Source: Myxococcales bacterium (GTDB taxonomy: Bacteria; Myxococcota_A; Polyangia; Polyangiales; GCA-016699535). Taken from it: DNA of 64,000 bases. The notes beneath the pieces are model-generated. The model ran no database searches and was not told where the DNA came from. It worked only from the letters and a program-made list of their open reading frames with translations. The position numbers and the translations under genes are program-made. Each line of letters starts with the position of its first letter. Positions within the stretch are counted from its first letter, which is position 1. The stretch is taken from positions 930,001-994,000 of the forward strand of contig JACKDX010000001.1 in NCBI GenBank assembly GCA_020633325.1, read 5' to 3'. Of this stretch, positions 62,139-64,000 are shown piece by piece.

Positions 62139-63581
62139 TCAGGAGCGCCAGCCGCCGCCAAGCGAGTGGTAGAGATCGACCATGGCATGGAACTGCTGTG
62201 TTTTGGTCTCGAGCAGCTCCATTTCGGCTTCGAGGGAATCTCGACGGGTCAAAAGGACTTCCATGTAGTCGGCACGCGCCGACTGAAACAGGACATTGGA
62301 GATGTCGATGGATCGAGCGAGTGCTTGCACCTGTTGCGCACGAAGCTCGTAGCTTTTTTGCAAATTGCCGATTTTGGCCAGTTGGTTCGCGACGTCGGTG
62401 AAGGCCTGTAGCAAGATGCGTTCAAAGTTGAATACGGCCTGCAGTTGCCGGGCATTGGCCGAACGATATTGCGCGGAAATGGCTTGTCGGTTGAGAAGGG
62501 GAGCCACGAGCCCGCCGGCCAGGTTGTAGATGAGCGAATCGGGAGTGTCTACCAAGTGGGCGGCGTTGAATGATCGATATCCCACCTCTGCGTCGATGAA
62601 GAGTGAAGGATAGAATGCCGCTCTGGCTGAGGATACGTCCAGTTTTGCCGCGGCAAGCTCGAGCTCGGCTTGTCTCACGTCAGGACGATTTTGAAGAAGC
62701 TCTGACGGAAGGCCTGCATGAAGAAGCTTGGGCGAGCGTTCGTTGAAAGCGCTCGAGGCGCGCTTCACATGCTGCGGAAAGCGACCGACCAAAAAGTTGA
62801 TACGGTTTTCCGTCTGAATCTGGGCTTGGTTCAAGTCATAGAGCCGGCTCTTATTCTTCAAGACCTCGGCTTCGAATCTTTGTACCGCGAGTTCGGTGAC
62901 TCTGGCGGCGATTTTTTCAAGCTTCACCACCTCGAGGGCACTGGCTTGGATGTCGATATTGCGTTTTAGGATCGCGATGCGATTGTCTATTGCCATCAGT
63001 TCGTAATAGGACCTAGCAATCTCGGCTATGATTTGTGTCGTCATGAAGTTTCTGGCTTCGATACTTGCCAGGAAGCGAAGATCGGCGGCTTTGGCAGCAT
63101 TCCTTAGCTTTTTCCATACGTCGACTTCCCATGAGCCCCTGAGTCCGAAGTTGAAATCGCCGAGATGCTCGGGCAATCCATGCGCTTCGTCGCTGGCGCC
63201 CTGGCTCGTGTGCTTGCCGACCTTTTCGATGCCCGCGCCAAGCTCGGCATTGAGCTTGGGCGCGTATTCGCCGCGCCTTGCGGAGATCTCGGTCTGTGCA
63301 ATGATAATCTCCTGCATTCTAAGGTTGAGCTCCTGATTGTTTTTGAGGGCAGTCGTTATCAGAAACTGAAGCTCGACACTGTCGAACAGCTCTTTCCACT
63401 TCGCCATGGCGGCACTGGTTGTCTTCAGTTGCTGGGGGGAGCTCCGATACGCGGGAGGAACACGTCTGTTGGGCTCTCTCGGTAGATTGCCGCCGAGCGA
63501 CGGGACGCATCCACTGCCCGCTCCGAACGTAAGTGCAAGAGAGAGAAACACGCACGGACCGGCGAGAAGTCGCTTAGACAT
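62139..63581 (-). CDS. NodT/OprM-type outer-membrane efflux lipoprotein
   Basis: A 480-residue TolC-family channel. Residues 1-25 end in LTFGAGSGC, a lipoprotein signal. Two TolC repeats follow; GEYAPKLNAELGAGIEKV and SARAAFYPSLFIDAEVGYRS mark their beta-strand regions, and ARSYYELMAIDNRIAILKRN the helical part. It is the exit duct for the RND pump whose gene overlaps it upstream. The start at 63581 overlaps that gene's stop by eight bases; an in-frame ATG 10 codons earlier is within the pump gene. Confidence 0.93.
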   Translation of the reverse strand: MSKRLLAGPCVFLSLALTFGAGSGCVPSLGGNLPREPNRRVPPAYRSSPQQLKTTSAAMAKWKELFDSVELQFLITTALKNNQELNLRMQEIIIAQTEISARRGEYAPKLNAELGAGIEKVGKHTSQGASDEAHGLPEHLGDFNFGLRGSWEVDVWKKLRNAAKAADLRFLASIEARNFMTTQIIAEIARSYYELMAIDNRIAILKRNIDIQASALEVVKLEKIAARVTELAVQRFEAEVLKNKSRLYDLNQAQIQTENRINFLVGRFPQHVKRASSAFNERSPKLLHAGLPSELLQNRPDVRQAELELAAAKLDVSSARAAFYPSLFIDAEVGYRSFNAAHLVDTPDSLIYNLAGGLVAPLLNRQAISAQYRSANARQLQAVFNFERILLQAFTDVANQLAKIGNLQKSYELRAQQVQALARSIDISNVLFQSARADYMEVLLTRRDSLEAEMELLETKTQQFHAMVDLYHSLGGGWRS

Positions 63582-64000
63582 GGTGAGCCACATCCTCCGT
63601 AAGCGGCTCATCTTCCTCGTCTCTTATGAGCTGCTTGCCTTGTGTGAGTGTGCCGAAGACGAAGTACAAGCCGGGAATAACAACGACGCCAAAAATGGTA
63701 CCAAAAAGCATTCCGCCGAGAGCAGAGGCCCCGATGGTGCGATTGCCCACTGCCCCTGGGCCAGTCGCCAAAACCAGGGGTATCAGGCCGGCGATAAATG
63801 CCAAAGAGGTCATTAAGATCGGCCTAAACCGCACTTTGGCTCCTTCGATCGCAGCCATGGCGACGGACATGCCTTGTCGGTTTTTCTGCACTGCGAACTC
63901 GACGATAAGGACGGCATTCTTACCAAGCAGACCCACCAGCATCACCAAGCCGACCTGCGCGTATATGTCGTTCGCGAGTCCTAGGATCTTGAGCATGAGA
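63574..64000 (-). CDS. HAE-1 type RND efflux pump, C-terminal end only (runs off right edge)
   Basis: About 141 residues of an AcrB-like inner-membrane transporter are visible. GLANDIYAQVGLVMLVGLLG, KNAVLIVEFAVQKNRQGMSV and RPILMTSLAFIAGLIPLVLA are the HAE-1 signatures of membrane helices 10-12. The rest of the gene, and presumably a periplasmic adaptor, lie beyond the window. Its stop overlaps the outer-membrane factor gene, so they form one drug-efflux operon. Confidence 0.93.
   Translation of the reverse strand, partial: LMLKILGLANDIYAQVGLVMLVGLLGKNAVLIVEFAVQKNRQGMSVAMAAIEGAKVRFRPILMTSLAFIAGLIPLVLATGPGAVGNRTIGASALGGMLFGTIFGVVVIPGLYFVFGTLTQGKQLIRDEEDEPLTEDVAHHV

Noticed and set aside
61955..62401. 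148-residue rightward frame after the antitoxin
   Set aside because: Most of it is antisense to the nodT-like gene; the short unique part has no ribosome site.

Overview
The window reads like a chromosomal segment of a Gram-negative, myxobacterium-like bacterium (Myxococcota or a related deltaproteobacterial lineage). The evidence is a DUF1552/DUF1592 secreted pair, a receiver-DUF4388 regulator beside a very large TPR protein, many Asp-rich lipoproteins, outer-membrane barrel proteins and RND efflux systems. Coding density is high. The exact taxon cannot be fixed from sequence alone.

Layout. 0-4.4 kb: 5'-part of comEC running off the left edge, an A-type Fe-S carrier, a short-chain dehydrogenase and small envelope proteins. 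4.6-10.9 kb: a complete SUF Fe-S operon (Rrf2 regulator, sufB, C, D, S, U, T), mostly joined by ATGA-type overlaps, followed by tRNA-Arg(CCG). 11-18.8 kb: MscS channel, lipoprotein MsrB, a second RpoD-like sigma factor, a DegP/HtrA protease, a TPR/barrel protein and a receiver-DUF4388 protein. 18.9-24.1 kb: a 1731-residue TPR protein. 24.1-27.8 kb: a second A-type carrier, FolM-like reductase, YgfZ, BirA and a CPBP protease. 27.8-31.9 kb: dnaG-rpoD followed by two tRNAs. 32-34.6 kb: a GntR/ABC-2 exporter module with a palindromic operator next to its start codon. 34.7-35.5 kb: tRNA-Glu with nine tandem 86-bp units behind it. 35.7-46 kb: methyltransferase-like membrane protein, large lipoprotein, msrA, CsbD-like protein and a heavy-metal RND operon (czcCBA type). 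46-58.5 kb: DUF1552/DUF1592 pair, radical SAM protein TIGR03960, cysC, lepA, two tandem calcium-motif lipoproteins and a pseudouridine synthase. 58.5-62 kb: initiator tRNA with a 20-bp inverted repeat that includes its CCA, then a small accessory island. The island holds a cysteine-rich fragment, a nucleotidyltransferase two-gene module, a frameshifted DUF1524/DUF4268 gene and a HigB pseudogene beside an intact HigA-like antitoxin. 62-64 kb: NodT-type outer-membrane factor and the end of an HAE-1 RND pump.

Functional themes are Fe-S cluster biogenesis (SUF operon, two stand-alone A-type carriers, YgfZ), protein repair in the envelope (MsrA/MsrB, DegP), and metal and drug efflux. The least ordinary parts are the tRNA-Glu repeat array, whose unit is assembled from tRNA fragments in both orientations, the initiator-tRNA inverted repeat, and several genes with a leaderless promoter architecture.
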